Below are positions 16,322 through 25,522 of a stretch of DNA of 64,000 bases, piece by piece; within the stretch, counting starts at the first letter, position 1, and each line of letters begins with the position of its first letter. A program made the translations under genes and the position numbers. The stretch is from assembly GCF_001013475.1 (NCBI RefSeq), contig NZ_JZEF01000003.1, forward strand, positions 372,001-436,000, written 5' to 3'. The notes under the pieces were generated by a model. It saw only the letters and a program-made list of their open reading frames with translations. It had not been told where the DNA came from and did not search any database. The stretch comes from Xanthomonas arboricola pv. juglandis. GTDB taxonomy: Bacteria > Pseudomonadota > Gammaproteobacteria > Xanthomonadales > Xanthomonadaceae.

Positions 16322-18289
16322 TCAGTTCAATTCTTGGGCACCGTTCCTTGCGGCGTAATCATTGATTTCCTTGAGAATTGCGCGTAATGCGGTGCCGCGC
16401 GACGCGTTCTCAAGCTCGCTCACCCGCGTGTAGCGAGCGCGCCGCATGACATCCCAAAACGCGTTCTTTGCGGCATTAAGGTCATCCGCTTTGAGTAAAA
16501 GCCTTACATGAAACAAAGCGATTGTAGGATCGGGGCTGTTGGGCCAAGCAATTCTGGTTTGCTTCAAAGCGCTACGCCAGTCACCAGCCTGGTCGTAGGC
16601 AAGAGCAGCGTTGTAGCGGAGTGTCCATATTGCTTGAGAGGATTCACGCTGCATTGTTGCGTTTGCAAGCATTGCTTCGATCGTCCGAGCGATCGTTTTT
16701 GCTGTGACTCGACCGCAACCTCCACGCGCATGGACCTCTAGAAGGTTGGATATCGCATAGGGCATGACGGGGTTGATGAAGGCAGCCGATTGCTGTCCGG
16801 CCTGTTGTAACAGTTCTGGATCGCTGTCGCGCTTCAGGTGGCAGTTCAGCACAGTCAGTTCCACTTTTCCTATCGCAGCAAGCGCGGGGTCCGGGTTGGC
16901 GGCTAACTGATCAAAGGCTTGGTAGGTTTCTCCAACTAGCCCGGCTTGCATGGCAGCAAAGCCGAATGCGACATGAGCTCTGGCAGAGTTGGGGTGGGTT
17001 TCCACCGCTGCAAGGCTAATGCCAAGCGAGGTTTGCCAAACCATTGCTTTGGACCATGTTTGAAAGGCCAGCACTGCGATAAAGCCGCATGCAAGAGTGT
17101 TGCCTAAAACTTTGACTTTTATCTCGGATTTTTTCAAATGGCGTAATGCAGCGGCGACAAGGTCTATGAGCATGAGCCACAAGCCAAATTGCGGCAGGTA
17201 ATTGCGATGCTCGTAATAGAGCTCGATAGGAACAATGCTTGCTTCAACGGAGTGCGCTACCAAAAACCAAAACCATCCGACAAAGGTTGCTGGTAGGCGC
17301 TTGCGTACGTTCCAAGCAAAAGCGCTGACTGTGATCAGTCCAACTATCGAAAGCAGGGTCGAGATGGGTGTGAGCAGACCATGTGATATGACGAAGTCGT
17401 CATTGTAGATCCCCATTGCGGGCGAGTACGGAACTACCAGCATATGCAGATACTGCCAGAGCACGCGCGGTTCAGTAAGCAGTCTCTCGGACGGCGTCAT
17501 TCCCCATTCGAGCATCGCTGCTTCGAGTGAGTGCCAGTAGTGATAAAGTGCAAACGGCAATATCACCAGCGGCATGACAACAAAAAAAATGTAAAAGCTC
17601 TTCAGGACCCAGTTCCACTCACGAGGCTCCTGAAACCAACCTATCTCCACGACTAGGCACAGACCAACCAGTACTACGGCGCTCTGCTTGCCCTGTATAC
17701 CTAGTAATGTCAGCGCAGGAATGCAAAAAAACAACAAGAACAGTGATTTGATCGCCGATATTTTATCTGCCAGCATGCGTTGTCGGACAAGCACGTACAG
17801 CGCCACCCCGAGCAACGGAAAGATAGCGGCGATCTCGCTCATTCGCTGTACAACGTACAGCACAGTGCTTGCATTGATTGGATGCAATAACCACAACCCA
17901 CAAATCAGTGCGGCAACCAAGCCAGTATTGCTTGATAAATTTTTATCAAAGGCTAGCAGTTGGCGAAACAAGCCAAATGCAACCCCAGCACAGATAAGGT
18001 GTCCCAGTAAATTACCGAGCTTGAGAGAAAAGCTTGAGTCTCCCCCGATGACGACATTCAGTGCTAGGCTTGCCATGGCGAGGGATCGATGAAATAGCCA
18101 GTTGCCGTTGCCTGCAGCCATGTCCCAGAAACCAATATGTCCTTGGTGCCATGATTGAACAAGTAGTAGATGCTGTTGATCGTCCATCAGGAATGGACCG
18201 CTCAATCCGGGCCAGTAGATAGCCGCGGCCAATAACATCGCGCTCAATAGCAGAAAAATTGGATTGATGCGGTTGAAATGGGGTGGCAT
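16322..18289 (-). CDS. Multi-pass GT-C-like glycosyltransferase with C-terminal TPR-like domain
   Basis: The 655-residue protein has about ten to twelve membrane helices in residues 1-420 and a soluble helical part (430-655) with TPR-like pairs (NSARAHVAFGFAAMQAGLVG, YNAALAYDQAGDWRSALKQ). The first loop contains GPFLMDDQQHL, an acidic motif in the place where GT-C enzymes that use polyprenyl-phosphate sugars bind metal. It starts 55 bases downstream of the pilin gene, the position that the pilin glycosyltransferases tfpO and tfpW occupy in Pseudomonas aeruginosa. I infer that it glycosylates the pilin, with donors supplied by the divergent cassette. The ATG at 18289 with AGGA upstream is preferred to a TTG four codons earlier. 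An alternative is a TMTC-like membrane protein of other function. Confidence 0.6.
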   Translation of the reverse strand: MPPHFNRINPIFLLLSAMLLAAAIYWPGLSGPFLMDDQQHLLLVQSWHQGHIGFWDMAAGNGNWLFHRSLAMASLALNVVIGGDSSFSLKLGNLLGHLICAGVAFGLFRQLLAFDKNLSSNTGLVAALICGLWLLHPINASTVLYVVQRMSEIAAIFPLLGVALYVLVRQRMLADKISAIKSLFLLFFCIPALTLLGIQGKQSAVVLVGLCLVVEIGWFQEPREWNWVLKSFYIFFVVMPLVILPFALYHYWHSLEAAMLEWGMTPSERLLTEPRVLWQYLHMLVVPYSPAMGIYNDDFVISHGLLTPISTLLSIVGLITVSAFAWNVRKRLPATFVGWFWFLVAHSVEASIVPIELYYEHRNYLPQFGLWLMLIDLVAAALRHLKKSEIKVKVLGNTLACGFIAVLAFQTWSKAMVWQTSLGISLAAVETHPNSARAHVAFGFAAMQAGLVGETYQAFDQLAANPDPALAAIGKVELTVLNCHLKRDSDPELLQQAGQQSAAFINPVMPYAISNLLEVHARGGCGRVTAKTIARTIEAMLANATMQRESSQAIWTLRYNAALAYDQAGDWRSALKQTRIAWPNSPDPTIALFHVRLLLKADDLNAAKNAFWDVMRRARYTRVSELENASRGTALRAILKEINDYAARNGAQELN

Positions 18290-18301
18290 TTTCCTGTCCA
18301 A

Positions 18302-18328
18302 TAAAAAAACCCCGGTTCCCCGGGGTTT
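18302..18328 (-). terminator. Terminator after the pilin gene
   Basis: The hairpin AAACCCCGG...CCGGGGTTT (18307-18328) is followed on the minus strand by a run of seven U (plus-strand A run 18303-18309). It should end most pilin transcripts, so the GT-C gene would be expressed at a lower level by read-through. Confidence 0.85.
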
Positions 18329-18344
18329 CTGCTAAACAATTCGA

Positions 18345-18761
18345 TTACTGCTTGGTGCCCTGGCAGGAGCCCGGGCGAAACTTAGTATTGACACTGCCGC
18401 CGCAGGTCCAATCGACTTGGAACGTCGACGGATTCACTGTACCAGTCAGGATGATGCTGCCTTCTGCGCCCGGGACCTTGCTAACTGCGGTAATCACGCA
18501 GCCGCTATTGCTAACGCCGGTCACATAAGCCGAGGACTGGGTTTCAAGGATGCTGCTAGACGGGCAACTGCCATTGTTTGCGGCGACATATTCGGAAATG
18601 CTAGTGCGTCCAGACGAGGCGGCCAGCACGGCTTCCGAGACCTTGGCTTTCTTGGTGTAGTCGGAGTAGGCCGGCAGCGCGATGGCGGCCAGGATGGCGA
18701 TGATGGCGATCACGATCATCAGTTCGATCAGGGTGAAGCCCTGCTGCATATTCTTTTTCAT
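18345..18761 (-). CDS. pilA: Type IV major pilin (PilA/FimA)
   Basis: The prepilin of 138 residues begins [20 protein letters not shown]. PilD would cut after Gly8, leaving mature Phe1 and Glu5 at the start of the N-terminal assembly helix. The globular domain holds four Cys: [20 protein letters not shown] and the C-terminal PGSCQG. The last pair matches the disulfide loop of type IVa pilins. Ser/Thr-rich stretches such as [12 protein letters not shown] could be glycosylation sites. Transcription should come from the sigma54 promoter at 18877-18891. I used the first ATG of the MKKNMQQG leader; an upstream frame extension is not conserved. Only one pilin gene is present. Confidence 0.93.
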   Translation of the reverse strand: MKKNMQQGFTLIELMIVIAIIAILAAIALPAYSDYTKKAKVSEAVLAASSGRTSISEYVAANNGSCPSSSILETQSSAYVTGVSNSGCVITAVSKVPGAEGSIILTGTVNPSTFQVDWTCGGSVNTKFRPGSCQGTKQ

Positions 18762-18876
18762 TGATTCGACCTTGGCTTGGATTGGATTGGGACTGGATGA
18801 GAGCACTTCGGTGACCCTTGCCCTGCGCGGCAGGGATCGGGCCGTGGCTGTGCGTGACCACCACGTGTTGATCAAA

Positions 18877-18891
18877 GCAAAGGACGTGCCA
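18877..18891 (-). promoter_or_regulatory. Sigma54 promoter of the pilin gene
   Basis: On the minus strand the sequence reads TGGCACGTCCTTTGC, a perfect match to the -24/-12 consensus TGGCAC-N5-TTGC. It lies 116 bases upstream of the pilin ATG, which gives a 5' leader of about 100 bases. PilR, encoded in this window, is the expected activator. Confidence 0.9.
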
Positions 18892-18957
18892 ACTCTCGCA
18901 CCTTGCCGTTTAACAAGCGCTCAGGCGAACTCTTCCGTAACTGCAGCTCTGCGCGGC

Positions 18958-18992
18958 GACCAAATGGGTCAGAGGGTGACCAAATTTGTCAC
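18958..18992. promoter_or_regulatory. Putative PilR enhancer sites
   Basis: Two related dyads sit 67-101 bases upstream of the -24 element: GACCAAATGGGTC (18958-18970) and GTGACCAAATTTGTCAC (18976-18992). The spacing and distance fit binding of an NtrC-type activator dimer pair. This is inferred from position and symmetry. Confidence 0.55.
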
Positions 18993-19106
18993 TCTTTCTG
19001 GCTGATTTGCGCAAGTGGTGCGGTCGGTTCGCAGCACTTATGCTGTTCACGACGACACGCAGGCATTCGATGCGCGGTCAGGCCCCATCCCGAACGCGGC
19101 AATGCG

Positions 19107-19487
19107 ATGATACGTGAAATACCTCTAATTTTTTTTGTGACGTGCTCCACTATCGGGAGCCAGTTGCTGGTAAAGCATGGATTGACTCAGATCGCTGCGC
19201 GGACGCCGGCGCCGACCGGGCGGGCGTGGTTGGCGGCGGCGGTGCTGTCGCCCAGTGTGATCACGGCAGTGGCAGTCCAGGGCATCGGATTCATCGTTTG
19301 GATGTTGGTGGTCCGCCAGGTCAAGCTCGGCGTGGCATTTGCGATTTCTGGCGCGTTCTTCTATCTGTTGTTGGCCCTGCTCAGCTGGTTGCTCTATGGG
19401 GAGCGACTGACGCCCTGGCAGTGGGTGGGGTTGGTGTTGATCTCCACAGGCGTAGCGCTGGTTTCGCTCACCGCGCAGGCGGGCTGA
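19107..19487 (+). CDS. Small EamA/SMR-like membrane protein (lipid-linked sugar flippase candidate)
   Basis: The 126-residue product has four predicted membrane helices (residues about 5-25, 40-62, 72-92 and 100-122). Its closing segment is typical of EamA/SMR-type small transporters (GERLTPWQWVGLVLISTGVALV). ArnE/ArnF-like relatives flip undecaprenyl-phosphate-linked sugars across the inner membrane. Its position at the head of a glycosyltransferase cassette supports that role. The start ATG at 19107 (MIREIPLIFF) is the first after a poorly conserved extension. It is divergent from the pilin gene. Confidence 0.65.
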   Translation: MIREIPLIFFVTCSTIGSQLLVKHGLTQIAARTPAPTGRAWLAAAVLSPSVITAVAVQGIGFIVWMLVVRQVKLGVAFAISGAFFYLLLALLSWLLYGERLTPWQWVGLVLISTGVALVSLTAQAG

Positions 19488-19491
19488 CGAG

Positions 19492-20286
19492 ATGTCAGGC
19501 GAAGTGGATCATGCGTTCGTGGTGCCAGCCTATGGCGATTCGCCTTATCTGGATGCCTGTCTGCGCTCGCTGGCAGCGCAGTGGTCGCCATCGCCTATCT
19601 GGATCAGCACCTCCACGCCGAGCCCGCAAGTCGAATTGTTGGCGGCGCGCTATGGGGCCAGATTGGTGGTGCACCATCAGGCGCAGCGGGGCATCGGCCA
19701 CGACTGGAATCTGGCGCTGGGCGTGGCAGCTGCGCGCTGGGTCACCTTGGCACATCAGGACGACGTCTATCTGCCCGACTTCGCAGGCGAGACCAAGGCC
19801 GCCATTGCGCAAGAGCCTGGCGCGGTGTTGGTCATGACCGGTTATGGCGAACTGGCTGGCGAGCAGCAGCGCGTGATGACACCGATGCTGGCAGTCAAGC
19901 GGGTCTTGCAGGAGATCGCGTTTCTTGGAACAGGGATGATCCGGTCCAGGGCATCGAAGCGGCGGCTATTGATGTTCGGCTGCGCAGTGCCATGCCCCTC
20001 GGTGACCGTCCGCAAGGACGCCGGCTGGGGCGTTTTTCGCGAAGATCTCCGGCTGAACCTGGATTGGGACGCGTGGACGCGCGCAGCCGATCAGCAAGGG
20101 CCGTTCGTGCGTGTGCGAAGGGTCGCGATGCTGCACCGTGTGCATGCCGCAAGCACGACCAGCGACGGGGTGCTGTCGGGCATGCGTGCCACGGAGGATC
20201 TGATGATGTTCCAACGCTTCTGGCCGCGCGCGGTCGCCGCGTTGTTAGCGCGCGTCTATCGTCTCTCCTACAGCACCGGTGGATGA
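19492..20286 (+). CDS. Family 2 glycosyltransferase
   Basis: The 264-residue protein has a GT-A fold: N-terminal strand FVVPAYGDSPYLDACLRSL, a nucleotide-sugar binding acidic motif in LAHQDDVYLPDF (residues about 84-95) and a catalytic region LNLDWDAWTRAADQQG. There is no membrane segment. It starts four bases after the preceding small membrane protein, and its stop overlaps the next gene's ATG by four bases, so the genes form one operon. It probably transfers a sugar in assembly of the glycan whose acceptor I infer to be the pilin. Confidence 0.8.
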   Translation: MSGEVDHAFVVPAYGDSPYLDACLRSLAAQWSPSPIWISTSTPSPQVELLAARYGARLVVHHQAQRGIGHDWNLALGVAAARWVTLAHQDDVYLPDFAGETKAAIAQEPGAVLVMTGYGELAGEQQRVMTPMLAVKRVLQEIAFLGTGMIRSRASKRRLLMFGCAVPCPSVTVRKDAGWGVFREDLRLNLDWDAWTRAADQQGPFVRVRRVAMLHRVHAASTTSDGVLSGMRATEDLMMFQRFWPRAVAALLARVYRLSYSTGG

Positions 20287-21314
20287 AGATGCAGGCTGCA
20301 GTGCAATACGCCACCAATGCATTGCCCGGCGCCGACGAGGCCAGGTTCGAGGTGCGCCTGGCGGTTGTCATTCCCTGCTACCGGGTCAGGAACAAGGTGC
20401 TCGATGTGCTGGCGGCCATTCCCGTGCAGGTTGAACGTATCTATGTGGTCGACGATCATTGCCCCGACGCCAGTGGTGCCTGGGTGGAGCAGCGCTGTGC
20501 GGATCCGCGGGTGGTGGTGTGCCGCAATCCCTCCAACCTGGGTGTCGGAGGGGCCGCCATAACTGGTTATCGGGCGGCGGTTGCCGATGGTATGGAAATC
20601 ATCGTGAAGATGGACGGCGACGGTCAGATGGATCCGGATGCGTTGCCGGAGCTGATCGGGCCGATCGTTCGAGGCGAGGCCGATTACACCAAGGGCAACC
20701 GGTTCTACGACCTGGCGCAGATCGGCCGGATGCCGAAGCTACGGATCATCGGCAACGCCGCGCTGTCTTTTTTGACCAAGCTTTCCTCCGGGTACTGGGA
20801 CATTTTCGATCCGACCAATGGCTACACGGCCGTGCATGCGAGCGTGGTGGCACGCATGCCGCTGGACAAGATCAGCCGCCGGTACTTTTTCGAAAGCGAC
20901 ATGCTGTTTCGCTTGAATACCATCCGTGCAGTGGTGGTCGATGTACCGATGGATGCACGGTATGGCGACGAGGTCAGCAACCTGAGTGTGCGCAAGATTG
21001 TCCTGGACTTCGCTGTCCGCCACCTACGCAATTTTGGAAAGCGGATCTTCTACAACTACTTCTTGCGCGACCTGTCCCTTGCATCGTTGGAGCTGGTTGC
21101 AGGCGTACTTTTTCTGTTCTCCGGCGCAGCGACAGGTGTGTTCTTCTGGCTGCAATCGGCACAGACGGGGTATTTCAGTTCTGCCGGTAGCGTAATGCTC
21201 GCAGCGCTGCAGGTGATCGTGGGAATCCAGCTCGTTCTAGGTTTCCTTGCGTACGACATCGCCGCAGTGCCATCGCGGACATTGCACCTGCTAGTCAATA
21301 AGAAAAAGGGGTGA
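20283..21314 (+). CDS. DPM1-like polyprenyl-phosphate glycosyltransferase
   Basis: A 343-residue GT2 enzyme with LAVVIPCYRVRNKVLDVL, VVDDHCPDASG, the DxD-type motif IIVKMDGDGQMDPDALPELI and the acceptor-site segment NGYTAVHASVVARMP. Two C-terminal membrane helices (about 263-285 and 297-319) anchor it. This layout is that of dolichol- or undecaprenyl-phosphate sugar synthases such as ArnC and DPM1-like proteins. It would supply the lipid-linked sugar used by the GT-C protein. Coupled by ATGA overlap to the preceding gene. Confidence 0.82.
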   Translation: MKMQAAVQYATNALPGADEARFEVRLAVVIPCYRVRNKVLDVLAAIPVQVERIYVVDDHCPDASGAWVEQRCADPRVVVCRNPSNLGVGGAAITGYRAAVADGMEIIVKMDGDGQMDPDALPELIGPIVRGEADYTKGNRFYDLAQIGRMPKLRIIGNAALSFLTKLSSGYWDIFDPTNGYTAVHASVVARMPLDKISRRYFFESDMLFRLNTIRAVVVDVPMDARYGDEVSNLSVRKIVLDFAVRHLRNFGKRIFYNYFLRDLSLASLELVAGVLFLFSGAATGVFFWLQSAQTGYFSSAGSVMLAALQVIVGIQLVLGFLAYDIAAVPSRTLHLLVNKKKG

Positions 21315-21324
21315 GGAGTGGTGC

Positions 21325-21924
21325 GTGACTGAGTTCGATGAGCGCTACACCAGCTATCAGACCGATCGCGCACCGCTGAGGAAGCTGGTGCGCAAGATCT
21401 ACCTGCGCAGTGCGCAATCTTTGCTGCGTGGCCCGACGCTGGATTTCGGCTGTGGCGTAGGGGAGTTGCTTGGAAGACTGCCCGAAGGATCCAGGGGGCT
21501 GGAGTACAACGGTGCAACGGTTGCGTATTGCCGCCGCCGGGGTCTTGTGGTGGATCACTATGACGGTTTCGCTGATAACTGGCAGTTGAGCGTTATTCCC
21601 GATTCGATTCGGTTCGAATCGATGGTGGTTAGTCACGTGCTGGAGCACCTTGAGGCGCCGGCAGCGATTTTCAGCAATTTGGCTCGGGCAGCTCGTCGTT
21701 TGGGCGTACAAAGACTGCTGGTGATCGTGCCAGGCAAGGCGGGTTTTCGCAGCGATCCCACACATTTGACATTCATCGATAGCCAATTTCTTTCGGGCTC
21801 AGAGCTGGTGGCCGCAGCAGGTTTCAAGTTGCAAACCTTGCGCTATTTTCCGTTCGATAAGCGCTGGCTAGGCGATTGGTTTACACATCATGAAATACAG
21901 GCGCTCTACGTGCGTGATGTCTAG
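21325..21924 (+). CDS. Class I SAM-dependent methyltransferase
   Basis: The 199-residue protein has motif I LDFGCGVGELLGRLPEG and the post-motif segment MVVSHVLEHLEAP found in UbiG- and Coq5-like methyltransferases, then IVPGKAGFRSDPTHLTFID, common in enzymes that modify sugars or glycolipids. The GTG start has GAGGAG upstream and lies 10 bases after the DPM1-like gene. In this cassette it may methylate the glycan. Confidence 0.75.
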   Translation: MTEFDERYTSYQTDRAPLRKLVRKIYLRSAQSLLRGPTLDFGCGVGELLGRLPEGSRGLEYNGATVAYCRRRGLVVDHYDGFADNWQLSVIPDSIRFESMVVSHVLEHLEAPAAIFSNLARAARRLGVQRLLVIVPGKAGFRSDPTHLTFIDSQFLSGSELVAAAGFKLQTLRYFPFDKRWLGDWFTHHEIQALYVRDV

Positions 21925-22073
21925 AAGCGCAAGTGCTGGTGAGGGGTTGATCCAAAGATGTTTTCAAGTATTGCAAGACTGCGGGGATGCGAGTGGCTAG
22001 GCTGGTCGGGTATACATCCGTTGCTGCCAGTGCCGGGATACCATAGGTGCAAAGAAATTAGGGGTAGTAATCT

Positions 22074-23807
<1,734 letters not shown>

Positions 23808-23866
23808 GTGGTTGCCCTGTTCTGTCGTTGACTAAGTGTTGAAAGGTTGTGGCGGCTGTGCCGACG

Positions 23867-23911
23867 TACCCTCATCCGCCCTTCGGGCACCTTCTCCCGA
23901 GGGGAGAAGGG
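23867..23911. repeat. REP-like palindrome (CTTCTCCCG type)
   Basis: TACCCTCATCCGCCCTTCGG continues into GCACCTTCTCCCG with the complementary GGGAGAAGGG. Similar units occur at 29514-29560, 42239-42283 and 46375-46421. It sits between the convergent pilB and pilR stops and may act as a bidirectional terminator. Confidence 0.8.
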
Positions 23912-23935
23912 AGGTCCGTTAGCGCCACCCACCCC

Positions 23936-25330
23936 TCACTCCATCCCCAACTTCTTCAACTTGTAGCGCAGCGCTCGAAACGTGATGCCCAGCTGCGCGG
24001 CGGTTCTGGTCTTGTTCCAGCGGTTTTCTTCCAGCGCCTTCTGGATCGCGGCGCGTTCCAGTTGCTCGATATAGGAGGGCAGGGCGGCCGAGGCGGGGTC
24101 GATGTCCACCACCGCTTCGCGGGGTTCGACGGCGGCGCTGCCTGGGCTGGCGGCGAGGCGATGGCCGCCGTGGGCGGGCAGGCGCAGGTCGGTGGCGCTG
24201 ATCTGGTCGTCTTCGGCCAGGGCCAGCGCGCGTTCGAGGATGTTTTCCAGCTCGCGCACATTGCCCGGGAAGCCGTACTGGTCCAGCGCGTCGAGCGCGG
24301 ACTGGGTCAGTAGCGGAATCGGGCGGCCGTGGCTGCGTGCCAGGCGCGCAATGATGGCCGCGGCCAGTTGTGGCAGGTCGCCGCTGCGTTCGCGCAGGGG
24401 CGGGACGCGCAGTTCGATCACGTTGATGCGGTAGTACAGGTCGTGGCGGAAGCGGCCGTCCGAGACCAGGTCGCCGAGGTCCTTGTGGGTGGCCGAGAGG
24501 ATGCGCACGTCCACCAGTGATTCGGTGGAGGCGCCGACCGGGCGCACCGATTTTTCCTGGATGGCGCGCAGCAGTTTGACCTGCATCTGCAGCGGTAATT
24601 CAGCCACTTCGTCCAGAAACAGCGTACCGCCATGCGCGGCCTGGAACAGGCCTGGCTTGTCGGCATGTGCGCCGGTGAAGCTGCCTTTCTTGTGGCCGAA
24701 GAATTCGCTTTCCATCAGTTCGGCGGGGATGGCGCCGCAGTTGACCGGCACGAACGGGCCGGCCGCGCGTGCGCCTTGTTCGTGGATGGTGCGCGCGACC
24801 AGCTCCTTGCCTACGCCGGATTCGCCGACGATGTAGACCGGCGCCTGGCTGCGCGCGACCTTGCCGATGGTGGCGCGCAGGCTTTCCATCGCACTGGAAT
24901 CGCCGAGCAGGCGGCTGGCCTGTTCCGGCGGCGGCGGTGGCGGGGCGGGGCGGTCGCGGTTGTTCAGTTCCAGCGCGTGCTTGACCAGGCCGCGCAGCAC
25001 GCTGATGTCCACCGGCTTGCTGACGAAGTCGAAGGCGCCGGCCTTCAAGGCTTCCACCGCCAGGTCCATGCTGCCGAACGCGGTGATCATCGCCACCGGG
25101 GTCTGCGGATAGTGTTTGGCGATTTCGGTGACCAGTTCGATGCCGTTGCCGTCTGGCAGGCGCATGTCGGTCAGGCACAGGTCGTAGGGATTGTTGGCCA
25201 GCAGCTCGCGCGCTTCGGCCAGGTTGGCGGCGGTGCTGATGCGCAGGCCCATCCGGCCCAGGGTGAGAACAAGCAGTTCGCGAATGTCACGCTCGTCATC
25301 GACAACCAGGGCACTTTTCGGTTCGTTCAT
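23936..25330 (-). CDS. pilR: Sigma54-dependent response regulator PilR
   Basis: PilR activates pilin transcription with RNA polymerase-sigma54. The 464-residue protein has a receiver domain (ALVVDDERDI, phosphoacceptor Asp55 in LCLTDMRLPDG), a AAA+ domain with Walker A GESGVGKELVAR, the sigma54-contact loop KKGSFTGAHADKPG (GSFTGA in place of GAFTGA) and Walker B GGTLFLDEVAELP, and a C-terminal Fis-type helix-turn-helix (NRWNKTRTAAQLGITFRALR). The start giving MNEPKSALVVDDE is chosen from domain alignment. An upstream open stretch is not conserved. It follows pilS on the same strand, and its target is probably the promoter at 18877-18891. Confidence 0.95.
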   Translation of the reverse strand: MNEPKSALVVDDERDIRELLVLTLGRMGLRISTAANLAEARELLANNPYDLCLTDMRLPDGNGIELVTEIAKHYPQTPVAMITAFGSMDLAVEALKAGAFDFVSKPVDISVLRGLVKHALELNNRDRPAPPPPPPEQASRLLGDSSAMESLRATIGKVARSQAPVYIVGESGVGKELVARTIHEQGARAAGPFVPVNCGAIPAELMESEFFGHKKGSFTGAHADKPGLFQAAHGGTLFLDEVAELPLQMQVKLLRAIQEKSVRPVGASTESLVDVRILSATHKDLGDLVSDGRFRHDLYYRINVIELRVPPLRERSGDLPQLAAAIIARLARSHGRPIPLLTQSALDALDQYGFPGNVRELENILERALALAEDDQISATDLRLPAHGGHRLAASPGSAAVEPREAVVDIDPASAALPSYIEQLERAAIQKALEENRWNKTRTAAQLGITFRALRYKLKKLGME

Positions 25331-25522
25331 GTGGCGCACGATAGCCCACGGCGATGACAGTCGACAATTGCCGGTCGAGTCCGGGCCTGACGATTCACGT
25401 GATCTGAAATGGTGCGCGGCGGGACGCACGATGCGCAGCGGCTGGCCGCAGACATACGATCGCCGCGCCGTTGCAGGCGGATGCGCCATTGGCTTGTCGC
25501 AGGCGTGACGCAACGGTCCCGC

